A DNA stretch of 64,000 nt, taken from NCBI GenBank assembly GCA_026392845.1, contig JAPLBJ010000050.1, positions 62,001 to 126,000 on the forward strand. The letters run 5' to 3'. A program made the position numbers and the translations under genes. The notes beneath the pieces were generated by a model, which saw only the letters and a list, made by a program, of their open reading frames with translations, did no database searches and was not told the origin of the DNA. Below are positions 21,627-31,540 of this stretch, piece by piece. This stretch comes from Actinomycetota bacterium. Its GTDB lineage: Bacteria; Actinomycetota; Actinomycetes; Nanopelagicales; Nanopelagicaceae. Each line of letters begins with the position of its first letter. Positions within the stretch are counted from its first letter, which is position 1.

Positions 21627-24359
21627 ATGGAGAGCATGGGCGAACGCGCCATTACTGGATCAGTATCTGCATCCGATGAAGCAGGTCTACGAAGCGATGT
21701 TCGCCGCCTTGGAGATCTTCTAGGTGAAACTCTCGTTAGGCAAGAAGGACCAAAACTTTTAGCACTTGTTGAAGCTGTGCGAAAAGCAGGGCGTGAGGGT
21801 GGCGGCGCAGATTTATTAGCATCATTATCTGTTGAAGATTCTGTTCAACTAGTACGTGCATTTAGTACATATTTTCATTTAGCAAACGTTGCAGAACAAG
21901 TTCACCGCTCCCGCGTTTTAGCAGATGCGCGTTCCGAGGGTGGCTCATGGCTAACTCGCGCTGTAAATAGAATTATTACAGCGCAACAAGAGCAAACACC
22001 TGGACATGAACTAACTCGCAGCGATATTGAACAATGGGTTGGCGAACTTATGGTTCGACCAGTATTTACCGCTCACCCAACAGAGGCAGCGCGTCGCTCT
22101 ATTCTCAATAAATTAGGACGAGTTGCTGATCTATTGGATCAAGGAAAAGATCCAAATCAAAGTGATCGCCTTGCAGAAACTATTGATCTTTTATGGCAGA
22201 CAGATGAACTTCGTCTAGATCGACCAGAGCCACTCGATGAAGCAATGAATGCTCTTTATTATTTAGACGACCTGTTCCGCCAGACTGTTCCAGAAGTTCT
22301 CAATGACTTTGCGCGCGAGATGAAGCGCTTAGATATTGAGATCCCTGTAACGGCTCGCCCACTCTCATTTGGTAGCTGGATCGGTGGAGACCGCGATGGA
22401 AATCCAAATGTGACAGCGCAGGTAACTCGCGATGCAATGGTGCTACAAGTTGGCCATGCGATTCGAGTCACGATTGCTACAATGGATCAGTTGCGCCAGA
22501 TGCTCTCTGTTTCGACAAAAATTACCGGAGCAACACCAGAACTCAGCGCATCAGTTGCCGAAGATCTTAAGCATATTCCTGAATTTGAATCTCGTTTCAA
22601 GCGCCTCAATATTGAAGAACCATATCGCTTGAAAGCAACAGCAATCGTGCATCGCTTAGCAATGACTCGTGATCGCCATGCAAAAAGTGCTCCTCATATT
22701 CCACATCGTGACTACAACGATATGAATGAATTACTCACTGACCTCACATTGATGCGCGATTCATTATTTGCCCATAAGGGCGAAATGATTGCTACAGGTC
22801 TTTTAGAGCGCACAATCCGCACCATTGCAGCTTTTGGACTCACACATGCAACTATGGATGTTCGCGAACATTCCGATGCACATCATCACTTACTTGCCCA
22901 AGCACTTGGCGATAATGCATACGTAAATCGCTCACACGATGAGCGCTTCGAAATTCTTACTGGTGTGCTTCAAAAAGGAAGTTCACTCAACGTAAAGTCT
23001 TTAGATGAAAATGCCCAAAAGACTTTAGATACCTTTATAGCAATCGCAGATCTCATAAGTACCTTTGGTACTCAAGCAATAGAGACATATATAGTTTCAA
23101 TGACAAAGGGTGCAGATGATCTCATCGCTGCAGTCGTCATTGCTCAACAAGCCGGCCTTGTCGATATCGCAGCAAAGAAAGCAACTATCGGCTTTGCACC
23201 GCTTCTTGAAACAGTTGCAGAGCTTCGCGCATCGGGTGAAATTCTAGAAAAACTACTTTCTAATCCAACATATCGCGCCTTAGTAGCACTTCGTGGCGAT
23301 CTACAAGAAGTAATGCTTGGTTACAGTGATTCCAATAAAGATGCAGGAATTGCAACAAGCCAGTGGGAAATTCATAGAGCGCAGAGAAAACTACGCGATG
23401 TTGCAATGAAATATGGCGTAACGCTTCGTTTATTCCATGGTCGTGGTGGCTCTGTTGGTCGCGGTGGCGGTCCAACATATGAAGCACTCATCGCACTTCC
23501 TTGGGGCTCAGTTGATGGCCAAATAAAAATGACTGAGCAAGGCGAAGTAATCAGCGATAAATATTCACTACCATCACTTGCTCGTGAGAATGTTGAACTC
23601 ACACTTGCAGCTGCCCTTGAGGCAACAGTGTTGAACCGTGCTCCACGACAAGCACCTCAAGATTTAGCTCAGTGGAATGATTGCATGCAACTCATTAGCG
23701 ATAGTTCTTTCAAGCAATATCGCTCACTCGTAGAGCATCCAGACTTGCCTGCATATTTCTACGCTTCCACTCCTGTTGAACAACTAGGAAATCTTTTCTT
23801 AGGTTCACGTCCATCACGCAGACCAGATGCAACGAGTGGCCTTGGAAGTTTGCGTGAGATTCCATGGGTATTTGGATGGACCCAATCACGTCAGATTGTT
23901 CCTGGTTGGTTTGGCGTTGGAACTGGCCTCAAGGCTGCTCGGGAAGCTGGCAACAGTGAAGTTCTCATAAAAATGCTCGATGAGTGGCACTTCTTCAATA
24001 CATTTATTAGCAATGTTGAGATGACACTTGCTAAGACTGACCTAGCCCTTGCTAAGCGCTACGTTGAAACACTAGTTCCAAAAGAACTTCAACATTTCCT
24101 CACAATTATTGAAGAGGAATTCGCGCTGACTGTCTCTGAAATATTGCTACTGACAAAGAAGAGTTCACTCCTTGGAGATCAAGCAAACAAGGCGCGTACG
24201 CTTCAAGTTCGTGATGCTTATTTGTCGCCAATACATTTACTTCAAATCAACTTACTCAAGCGTGTGCGTGATGCTGGGGGAACCCCTGAGTCAGTATTGA
24301 ATAGAGCCCTGTTACTTACTATCAATGGTGTTGCAGCAGGTCTTAGAAATACAGGTTGA
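21627..24359 (+). CDS. ppc: Phosphoenolpyruvate carboxylase
   Basis: VFTAHPTEAARRS, SWIGGDRDGNPNVT, LGYSDSNKDAG, FHGRGGSVGRGGGP, C-terminal LLTINGVAAGLRNTG. Confidence 0.97.
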   Translation: MESMGERAITGSVSASDEAGLRSDVRRLGDLLGETLVRQEGPKLLALVEAVRKAGREGGGADLLASLSVEDSVQLVRAFSTYFHLANVAEQVHRSRVLADARSEGGSWLTRAVNRIITAQQEQTPGHELTRSDIEQWVGELMVRPVFTAHPTEAARRSILNKLGRVADLLDQGKDPNQSDRLAETIDLLWQTDELRLDRPEPLDEAMNALYYLDDLFRQTVPEVLNDFAREMKRLDIEIPVTARPLSFGSWIGGDRDGNPNVTAQVTRDAMVLQVGHAIRVTIATMDQLRQMLSVSTKITGATPELSASVAEDLKHIPEFESRFKRLNIEEPYRLKATAIVHRLAMTRDRHAKSAPHIPHRDYNDMNELLTDLTLMRDSLFAHKGEMIATGLLERTIRTIAAFGLTHATMDVREHSDAHHHLLAQALGDNAYVNRSHDERFEILTGVLQKGSSLNVKSLDENAQKTLDTFIAIADLISTFGTQAIETYIVSMTKGADDLIAAVVIAQQAGLVDIAAKKATIGFAPLLETVAELRASGEILEKLLSNPTYRALVALRGDLQEVMLGYSDSNKDAGIATSQWEIHRAQRKLRDVAMKYGVTLRLFHGRGGSVGRGGGPTYEALIALPWGSVDGQIKMTEQGEVISDKYSLPSLARENVELTLAAALEATVLNRAPRQAPQDLAQWNDCMQLISDSSFKQYRSLVEHPDLPAYFYASTPVEQLGNLFLGSRPSRRPDATSGLGSLREIPWVFGWTQSRQIVPGWFGVGTGLKAAREAGNSEVLIKMLDEWHFFNTFISNVEMTLAKTDLALAKRYVETLVPKELQHFLTIIEEEFALTVSEILLLTKKSSLLGDQANKARTLQVRDAYLSPIHLLQINLLKRVRDAGGTPESVLNRALLLTINGVAAGLRNTG

Positions 24360-24361
24360 TT

Positions 24362-24937
24362 TTAGGAATTGAACTTAGTCTGAGTTTTCTCTAAACCTTC
24401 ACTAATGAGGAATTCGACAACATCTGCCCCACGATCTAAGAACTCCCCTAAATCTTTCTTCTCTTCTTTGCTAAATTGTTTGAGTACGAAATCAGCCGGA
24501 TCTTGCTGACCCATTGGGCGACCAATTCCTAAACGAACACGGTAATACTCCGCTGTTCCAAAAGCTGAAGTCAATGATTTCAAACCATTATGGCCATTAT
24601 CGCCTCCAGCAATTTTGCTTCTAATTGCTGCATATCCAATATCTAATTCATCGTGGAGAACAATGATTTTTGCAGGCTCAATAGAGTAAAAAGAGGCAAC
24701 CGCTTTTATTGGTCCGCCACTTTCATTCATATAACTATGTGACTTTGCCAAAATAATTGAATGCGCATCAGCGCCGGAACCTAACTTATAGGCGGCAACA
24801 TCAGTGCGTGATTTATGAGATGAAAATTTGAGGCTATGGCGCTTTGCGAGTTCATCAATGACCATCTGCCCGACATTGTGTCGAGTAGCGACATATTTAT
24901 CCCCGGGATTACCGAGTCCTACAACTAACCACGTCAT
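24362..24937 (-). CDS. pth: Peptidyl-tRNA hydrolase
   Basis: WLVVGLGNPGDKYVATRHNVGQMV, KSHSYMNESG, LHDELDIGYAAIRSKIAGGDNGHNGLKS. Confidence 0.97.
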   Translation of the reverse strand: MTWLVVGLGNPGDKYVATRHNVGQMVIDELAKRHSLKFSSHKSRTDVAAYKLGSGADAHSIILAKSHSYMNESGGPIKAVASFYSIEPAKIIVLHDELDIGYAAIRSKIAGGDNGHNGLKSLTSAFGTAEYYRVRLGIGRPMGQQDPADFVLKQFSKEEKKDLGEFLDRGADVVEFLISEGLEKTQTKFNS

Positions 24938-24953
24938 GGGTTAAGAGTAAGTG

Positions 24954-25577
24954 TTACGCGTCCTTCTTCTCTGCATCTGCAACAGGAGCGGCAGCAACAT
25001 CTCCTTCGGCAGGGGCAACAACTGCAACTTCTTCAACTACAGTTGAACGCTCAGAAAGATGAACAACAATCATCTTTGGATCAGAGATAAGTTCTACGCC
25101 AGCAGGAAGTTTTACATCCCCTGCATAGAGTGAGAGGCCAGCCGCAAGACCTGTGAGGTCGAGTTCGAAGAAGCTAGGAATGGATGTTGCTTCTGTCTCA
25201 ATTTCAATTGTGTGGTGAACATGCTCAAGAATTCCATCGCGGTCGTGCTCTCCAAATGTGTGAACTGGAACGGAAACTGTAACTTTTTCACCACGGCGAA
25301 CAATGACGAGGTCAATGTGATCGATTGTGAGTTTGATTGGGTGGCGAACAATTGACTTAGGAAGTGTGAGTTCGGTCTTTCCATCTACAACAATGTCAAG
25401 CAAAACGTTTGATGTCTTGAGTGCAACGCCGAGTTCGCGTGCAGGAAGATTGATATGTGATGGCTTCTCACCATGACCGTAGATAACAGCAGGAACCTGG
25501 CCTTCGCGACGTGCGCGACGTGATGCACCCTTACCAAATTCGGTACGACGTACACCGTTGATTGAAATCTCAGCCAT
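24954..25577 (-). CDS. rplY: 50S ribosomal protein L25/general stress protein Ctc
   Basis: FGKGASRRARREGQVPAVIYGHGEKPSHI, SIVRHPIKLTIDHIDLVIV. Confidence 0.95.
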   Translation of the reverse strand: MAEISINGVRRTEFGKGASRRARREGQVPAVIYGHGEKPSHINLPARELGVALKTSNVLLDIVVDGKTELTLPKSIVRHPIKLTIDHIDLVIVRRGEKVTVSVPVHTFGEHDRDGILEHVHHTIEIETEATSIPSFFELDLTGLAAGLSLYAGDVKLPAGVELISDPKMIVVHLSERSTVVEEVAVVAPAEGDVAAAPVADAEKKDA

Positions 25578-25644
25578 TTTTTATTCTCCTGTTGTTGTAG
25601 TGAAGTCCCAGCAGGAGTTGAACCCACACCGTCGATTACGGATG

Positions 25645-25707
25645 AAAAAAACCCTCGCCGGAACGTAGCAAACCATACCGAAGGGGCTGGCTAAGCTGCA
25701 AATCCGT
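25645..25707 (-). promoter_or_regulatory. Structured 5' leader / attenuator-like element upstream of rplY
   Basis: On the minus strand, a hairpin CCCUUCG...CGAGGG is followed by UUUUUUU. It is enclosed by a perfect 6-bp pairing ACGGAU (25702-25707) with AUCCGU (25638-25643). Lies in the 216-bp prs-rplY gap. Confidence 0.55.
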
Positions 25708-25793
25708 GCTCAATTAGTAGCAGAAATTAGAAGCGGCCAACGCAGTGAACGTAAAACGCAGAGTGAACGAAGTTGGGCTGCGACTTATATTAC

Positions 25794-26774
25794 TTACGAG
25801 TGACCGTCGAAGAGGCTTGTAACTGAGCCATCTTCGAAGACTTCGCGGATTGCTCGAGCTATAAGTGGAGCAATCGAAAGAACGGTCAAACCATCAAAAT
25901 GTTGATCTTCGCTAATTGGCAAAGTATTTGTAATAACAACTTCACTAGCACGGCAGTTCTTGAGGCGCTCAACTGCTGGCCCTGATAAAACTGCATGAGT
26001 TGCAGCAACAATTACTTCTGTTGCTCCTGCTTCAAAGAGCGCATCTACTGCTTTTGTAATAGTTCCTGCCGTATCAATCATGTCATCGATAACTACGCAT
26101 GTTTGGCCAACAACATCACCAACGACGCGACCGACAACTGATTCATTTGGAATACGTGGATCGCGTGTTTTATGGATAAATGCAATTGGGCATCCACCGA
26201 GTAAGTCGGACCAACGCTCTGCAACGCGTACTCGACCAGAATCTGGTGAAACGATTGTCAGACGTGAGCGATCCACTTTGCTGCCAACGTAATTAGCAAG
26301 CATTGGTAGTGCAAAGAGATGATCTACTGGACCATCAAAGAAACCTTGAATCTGTGAAGTGTGTAGATCAACAACCATCAAACGATCCGCACCTGCTGTT
26401 TTGAAAAGATCTGCCATCAATCGCGCCGAGATTGGCTCACGTCCACGGTGCTTCTTATCTTGACGTGCATAACCATAGAACGGTGCAACAACTGTGATGC
26501 GCTTTGCTGATGCGCGCTTGAGTGCATCGACCATGATGAGTTGTTCCATGATCTGCTTATTTACTGGAGCAGAATGACTTTGTAAAACGAATGCATCGCA
26601 ACCGCGAACACTTTCTTCGAAGCGAACAAATATTTCACCATTAGCAAAGTCATATGCCGACGTTGGTGTGAGTGGAATGCCTAACTCTGTTGCTACTTCA
26701 TCTGCTAACTCTGGAAATCCTCGACCTGTAAAGAGTCGTAGTCGCTTCTCGGAGGCGAGTCGGATTTCGCTCAT
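25794..26774 (-). CDS. prs: Ribose-phosphate pyrophosphokinase
   Basis: YGYARQDKKHRGREPISARLMADL, VIDDMIDTAGTITKA. Confidence 0.97.
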   Translation of the reverse strand: MSEIRLASEKRLRLFTGRGFPELADEVATELGIPLTPTSAYDFANGEIFVRFEESVRGCDAFVLQSHSAPVNKQIMEQLIMVDALKRASAKRITVVAPFYGYARQDKKHRGREPISARLMADLFKTAGADRLMVVDLHTSQIQGFFDGPVDHLFALPMLANYVGSKVDRSRLTIVSPDSGRVRVAERWSDLLGGCPIAFIHKTRDPRIPNESVVGRVVGDVVGQTCVVIDDMIDTAGTITKAVDALFEAGATEVIVAATHAVLSGPAVERLKNCRASEVVITNTLPISEDQHFDGLTVLSIAPLIARAIREVFEDGSVTSLFDGHS

Positions 26775-26779
26775 GGGAG

Positions 26780-28201
26780 TTAGCCTTTCTTCTCGCTCTT
26801 TGCTGCAGCCTCTGCAGACTTTGTTCCTGCGCGCTTACGCAAGACCCAGCCTAAGACATTTCGTTGGCGTGATCTGCCAACTCCCATCGCGCCTGCAGGA
26901 ACATCTTCAGTGATAACTGATCCAGCAGCTGTATATGCACCATCTCCTACTGAAATTGGTGCGACCAACATTGAATCACTTCCGATTCGAACATGGTCTC
27001 CAACAGTTGTGCGATGTTTATCTACGCCATCGTAATTGACGAAGATTGTTGCAGCGCCGATATTTGTGCCGACGCCGATAGTGGCATCGCCCACATATGA
27101 AAGGTGCGGAACTTTAGAACCTTCACCGATAGTTGAATTCTTCATTTCAACGAATGCGCCAGCACGAGTATGTGGACCAAGATCTGTACCCGCACGCAAG
27201 AATGTAAATGGGCCAACGCTTGCCTCTGCGCCAATCGCACTTGCTGTGCAATACGACTCGATAACGCTAGCCCCAGCACCAACTGTGCAATCAATAAGTG
27301 TTGTACGCGGGCCAATAATGGCACCTGATTCAATCTTTGTATTTCCAGCAATAGCACTTCCTGGCAGCAGTGTTACATCGTTTGCAATAGTTGCTGTGAC
27401 ATCGACCCATGTAGTTGTTGGATCCGTAATGGTGACGCCTGATTTCATTAGATTGTCATTGATTCTGTCGCGAAGAAGCGCAGCGCTTTCAGCAAGTTGC
27501 GCGCGATCGTTGACTCCAAGAATTTCTACAACGTCATCAATCATTGCAGCGGCTATAGATGCACCATCTTTGCGCATGATTTCAATTACATCGGTTAGAT
27601 AGAGCTCGCCTTGTGAATTGGAATCACTGAGTTTTCCAATTGCACCTGCTAATAATTTGCCATCAAATACATAAACACCTGAGTTGATTTCAAAGATCAT
27701 CTTCTGGTCATCATCGGCATCGCGCTCTTCAACAATACGAAGTAGTTCACCATCATCACCGCGAATAATGCGTCCATAACCAGTTGGATCTGGGTGTTCT
27801 GCGGTGAGAACGCTTGCACCAAATTTTCCACTGCGATGAACTTCTAGTAATTGTGAAAGTGAATCACTAGTGAGCATTGGTGTGTCACCAGCAAGAATTA
27901 GAACTGTGCCAGTTGGTGCACCTGCTGCGAGCGCTAATTGAGTTGCATGGCCTGTGCCACCGCGACGTTCTTGAAAGATTGTTCGAGCCTTTGGCGCAAT
28001 CTGGCCAATATGTTCTTCAACTTGTTCGCGTCCTGCGCCGACAACAATTGCTAAATCTTTGGGATTGAGTTGCGTAACTGCATTGATTACATGACCAAGA
28101 AGAGTTCGGCCACAAATGGAATGAAGGACTTTAGGAGTTGCAGATTTCATTCTCGTGCCTTCACCTGCGGCTAAGACGATGATATGAAGATCGCTGCTCA
28201 C
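26780..28201 (-). CDS. glmU: Bifunctional GlcNAc-1-P uridyltransferase/glucosamine-1-P acetyltransferase
   Basis: IIVLAAGEGTRMKSATPKVLH; left-handed beta-helix hexapeptides; KNSTIGEGSKVPHLSYVGDA. GTG start VSSDLHI chosen because the longer track ORF runs through tRNA-Gln. Confidence 0.95.
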   Translation of the reverse strand: MSSDLHIIVLAAGEGTRMKSATPKVLHSICGRTLLGHVINAVTQLNPKDLAIVVGAGREQVEEHIGQIAPKARTIFQERRGGTGHATQLALAAGAPTGTVLILAGDTPMLTSDSLSQLLEVHRSGKFGASVLTAEHPDPTGYGRIIRGDDGELLRIVEERDADDDQKMIFEINSGVYVFDGKLLAGAIGKLSDSNSQGELYLTDVIEIMRKDGASIAAAMIDDVVEILGVNDRAQLAESAALLRDRINDNLMKSGVTITDPTTTWVDVTATIANDVTLLPGSAIAGNTKIESGAIIGPRTTLIDCTVGAGASVIESYCTASAIGAEASVGPFTFLRAGTDLGPHTRAGAFVEMKNSTIGEGSKVPHLSYVGDATIGVGTNIGAATIFVNYDGVDKHRTTVGDHVRIGSDSMLVAPISVGDGAYTAAGSVITEDVPAGAMGVGRSRQRNVLGWVLRKRAGTKSAEAAAKSEKKG

Positions 28202-28218
28202 AGTGTGGAGTCTAATCG

Positions 28219-28290
28219 CTCCGCCACCAGGTATCGATCCTGGACCCTGGGCTTCAAAGGCCCATGTGCTAGCCACTACACAATGGCGGA
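28219..28290 (-). tRNA. tRNA-Gln (TTG anticodon)
   Basis: Minus strand UCCGCCA...UGGGC-CUUUGAA-GCCCA...CCAGG-AUCGAUA-CCUGG-UGGCGGA-G; complete cloverleaf. Confidence 0.93.
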
Positions 28291-28396
28291 ACCCGTATTC
28301 TCCCCCATTACAGGTAGTGCTCATGACCACTAGCCTTAGGGTTTGACCTTACTTTCTTAGATTTATTGCTCGAATACTTGAAATGCGGGGGCAGCA

Positions 28397-28891
28397 ATGC
28401 GTGATGAAGTAGAGCGACTCATCACCGCATGGAAGCGAGAGCGACCAGATTTAGATCTCACACCCCTTGCAGTACTTAGTCGAATATCTCGAATTTCACG
28501 CCAACTCGACCTTGTTCGCAAAGATGCATTCGCGGATCTTGAAACATGGGACTTTGATGTTCTCGCAGCACTGCGGCGCGCAGGTGAGCCGTATCAACTT
28601 TCCCCTAGTCAGCTCATGCAAGAGACGATGGTGACAAGTGGAACGATTACAAATCGCTTAGATCGTTTAGAAGAGTTAGAACTTATTACACGAGCACAAG
28701 ATCCCAAAGATGGTCGCGGTTCTTTAGTCAAACTTACTCGCGCAGGAATGCGCGCTGTAGATACGGCGCTTGAAGAATTACTTACACATGAGCGAGAAAT
28801 CTTGAATATTTTATCTCGCGAAGAAAAAACACAATTGGCGCAACTATTGAGTCTGCTTGCAGCCGATCTTGATGAAGGAAAAAATAACTAA
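28397..28891 (+). CDS. MarR family transcriptional regulator
   Basis: Winged-helix pattern LSPSQLMQETMVTSGTITNRLDRLEELELITRAQDPKDGRGSLVKLTRAG. Confidence 0.92.
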   Translation: MRDEVERLITAWKRERPDLDLTPLAVLSRISRISRQLDLVRKDAFADLETWDFDVLAALRRAGEPYQLSPSQLMQETMVTSGTITNRLDRLEELELITRAQDPKDGRGSLVKLTRAGMRAVDTALEELLTHEREILNILSREEKTQLAQLLSLLAADLDEGKNN

Positions 28892-29814
28892 CGAGTTTCG
28901 ATAACTTTCGCGCCATGCACTGGACCATATGCACGCGCAACGCTTCCAACAACACCACTGGCAGTTAGAGCTACTGCAAGATCTAGTCCTTGTTCTTCGT
29001 TATCTACTAAGAATGCAACGGTTGGACCAGAGCCAGAAACTATTGCTCCAAGCGCTCCATACTCTTCACCGACATCGAGTACTAATCGAAGTGCAGGACG
29101 TAGCGAACAGGCTGCTGCTTGTAAATCATTGACGAGAGATGCGCCTACAGATTTTGGATCAGAAGCCAATAACGCTTGCATAAGGGCTTCGTTGGTTTGC
29201 GGTTCGCTAATTTGTAAGCCAGCACGTAAGCGATCGCACTCACCGTAGACAGCAGGTGTTGAAAGTCCAACTGTGCTGAGCGCTAAAACCCAGTGATAGG
29301 TGCCTCGTGAAAGCGCAGAAGTTAGTTGATCTCCATGTCCACGCCCAATTGCTGTTCCTCCGCTGAGCATGAATGGAACATCGCTTCCAAGTTTTGCTGC
29401 AATCTCTGCCATCTCTTCGCGTGACATTCCCAGTGAATAGAGGGCATCAATTGCAACGATTGTTGCTGCAGCATCCGCGCTTCCTCCAGCCATTCCACCT
29501 GCAACAGGAATGGATTTTTTGATATCTAACTTTGCATCAATATCTAAATCAAATTCTTTACCCATAAGAATTGCGGCTTGTGCAGCTAAATTTGTTGCAT
29601 CAGCTGGAACACCATGAGTGTGATCACCACTAATTGAGATTGCTAATCCATAGCCAGGCTCTGCCATAGTCAGAGTGATTTCATCGAATATGGATATCGC
29701 TTGAAAAACACTTACTAAATTATGAAAGCCATCAGATTCGCGTGGACCAACGGAAAGTTGCAAATTCACCTTCGCTGGTACGCGAACGGTTACTGATCTA
29801 ACTGGCATATGCAA
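28888..29814 (-). CDS. ispE: 4-diphosphocytidyl-2-C-methyl-D-erythritol kinase
   Basis: VRVPAKVNLQLSVGPRESDGFHNLVSVFQAI, PVAGGMAGGSADAAATI, SGSGPTVAFL. Confidence 0.95.
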   Translation of the reverse strand: MHMPVRSVTVRVPAKVNLQLSVGPRESDGFHNLVSVFQAISIFDEITLTMAEPGYGLAISISGDHTHGVPADATNLAAQAAILMGKEFDLDIDAKLDIKKSIPVAGGMAGGSADAAATIVAIDALYSLGMSREEMAEIAAKLGSDVPFMLSGGTAIGRGHGDQLTSALSRGTYHWVLALSTVGLSTPAVYGECDRLRAGLQISEPQTNEALMQALLASDPKSVGASLVNDLQAAACSLRPALRLVLDVGEEYGALGAIVSGSGPTVAFLVDNEEQGLDLAVALTASGVVGSVARAYGPVHGAKVIETR

Positions 29815-29820
29815 ACTCTA

Positions 29821-30672
29821 TTACTTTGTGGAATTGAAGTCGGGGGATGCAAGTGCAATCGCGCAAAATCCTAAAATCTCTAGGGCTTCACCGCGAAGAG
29901 TTGGGTCAATTCCCGCTTTTGTAAGTACTTCTTCTGCAAGGGCTGACGAACCATAAAGGGAGGAGAGTGCGGATCGCAGCATTTTGCGACGTTGGGCAAA
30001 TGCTGTATCAATAATTGTGAAAACTTTCTTTCGAAGTACTTCATCTCCCGGTGTTACTCGACGCGTAAAAGAAACTAACTTTGAATCCACGTTAGGAGCT
30101 GGCCAAAATATGGAACGTGAAACAGAGCCCGCACCTTTGACTTCAGCCCACCATGCAGATTTCACACTGGGAATTCCATAATCTTTACTTCCAGGTGATG
30201 CTGCAAGTCGATCAGCAACTTCTGCTTGCACCATCACAACACCGGAGCGAAGTGTTGGAACTTTTTCGAGCAGATGTAGTAAGACAGGAACTGAGACGTT
30301 ATATGGCAAGTTTGCAACAAGAACTGTTGGATCCGAGATAAGAGTTGAAATACCAAGTGCATCTTGGTTGATAACTGTTAGTTGATCTGCTCGTTCGCTA
30401 TGAATTGCAGCAGTGAGTGGCAATTGCTGAGCAAGGCGAGGATCAATTTCTACGGCAACTACAGAGGCTGCTTCTTCCAACAAAGCTAATGTAAGTGAGC
30501 CAAGTCCTGGTCCAATTTCAAGTGCAATGTCAGTGCTTGTAACACCTGCGATGCGCACAATCTTTTTGCATACATTGGAATCAATTACAAAATTTTGTCC
30601 CAGCGCTTTGGCGGGTTTGAGGCCAATAGCTTCTGCTAATTCACGTATCTGCGCTGCCCCAAGTAGCGTCAT
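29821..30672 (-). CDS. rsmA: 16S rRNA dimethyladenosine transferase
   Basis: KALGQNFVIDSNVCKKIV, ALEIGPGLGSLTLALLE, VANLPYNVSVPVLLHLL. Confidence 0.96.
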   Translation of the reverse strand: MTLLGAAQIRELAEAIGLKPAKALGQNFVIDSNVCKKIVRIAGVTSTDIALEIGPGLGSLTLALLEEAASVVAVEIDPRLAQQLPLTAAIHSERADQLTVINQDALGISTLISDPTVLVANLPYNVSVPVLLHLLEKVPTLRSGVVMVQAEVADRLAASPGSKDYGIPSVKSAWWAEVKGAGSVSRSIFWPAPNVDSKLVSFTRRVTPGDEVLRKKVFTIIDTAFAQRRKMLRSALSSLYGSSALAEEVLTKAGIDPTLRGEALEILGFCAIALASPDFNSTK

Positions 30673-31535
30673 GAACTTCTCGCAAATGATCCAAATATTC
30701 GTTCGCCATTATCACTGAGTGCATTAGCTAATTCGCCTAGATCTTGATTGCGCTCTGCCGCCATTGCTCGCACGATTGTTGCAATATTTGCTGGAGTATT
30801 GAGTGCTCCTCGATTAGGCATAGGTGAGAGGAATGGTGAATCAGTCTCAACTAATAATTGATCAATTGGTACTAGTTTTACTGCTTCTCGAAGTGCAGGG
30901 GCATTCTTGAATGTCAGTGTGCCAGCAAAAGAGAGTATGTAGCCGCGTTCTATGCAAGTTTTTGCCATTTCTTCATCACCAGAGAAACAGTGGAAAATCG
31001 TCTTATCTGGAGCGCCAACTTCTAGCAAAATTGAAAGAACGTCATCGTGTGAATCGCGATCATGAATAACTAGCGCCTTGCCAGTTTTTTTGGCTAATTC
31101 GATATGCCATTTGAAAGAATCTTGTTGTACACCGCGTAATTCAGGTGGTGTTCGAAAATAATCTAATCCCGTCTCACCGATTGCGCGAACTCGTGGGTGA
31201 TTGGCAAGTGTTTCGATAATTTTCAGGTCTGTTGCTAAATCTTTTACAACTGGTGCTTCGTTAGGGTGAAGTGCAACAGCTGCAAGCACTGCGGTATCCC
31301 ATTTCGTTGCTGCATCAACGCACCATTGTGATTGCTGCGCCGAATATCCAACTTGCACGATGCGATCAACACCAACGCTGCGCGCTTCCTCAATTACTTC
31401 GCCAACTTCGACAGAGTCGGCGGAAGTATTAGTAACAATTTCTAAATGGGCATGCGCATCAATTGTTGCAACTGGCAGTGGCTCTGGAAGTGGTGCTCGA
31501 GGGCGATCAATATCTCGATTGTGGCGATCAGCCAT
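30669..31535 (-). CDS. TatD family hydrolase
   Basis: TIDAHAHLEI, IGETGLDYFR, VIHDRDSHDDV, HCFSGDEEMA, LVETDSPFLSP. Start MADRHNRD chosen over the upstream track start, which lies in metG. Confidence 0.94.
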   Translation of the reverse strand: MADRHNRDIDRPRAPLPEPLPVATIDAHAHLEIVTNTSADSVEVGEVIEEARSVGVDRIVQVGYSAQQSQWCVDAATKWDTAVLAAVALHPNEAPVVKDLATDLKIIETLANHPRVRAIGETGLDYFRTPPELRGVQQDSFKWHIELAKKTGKALVIHDRDSHDDVLSILLEVGAPDKTIFHCFSGDEEMAKTCIERGYILSFAGTLTFKNAPALREAVKLVPIDQLLVETDSPFLSPMPNRGALNTPANIATIVRAMAAERNQDLGELANALSDNGERIFGSFARSS

Positions 31536-31540
31536 AATTC

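Noticed and set aside
25590-25640. tRNA 3'-half-like sequence (GUGUGGGUUCAACUCCUGCUGGGAC on the minus strand) upstream of rplY
   Set aside because: T-arm-like, but no matching 5' acceptor or anticodon arm was found upstream; treated as part of the rplY leader.
28202-28330. N-terminal extension of glmU in the ORF track
   Set aside because: It translates straight through tRNA-Gln; a GTG start at 28201 gives the normal GlmU N-terminus.
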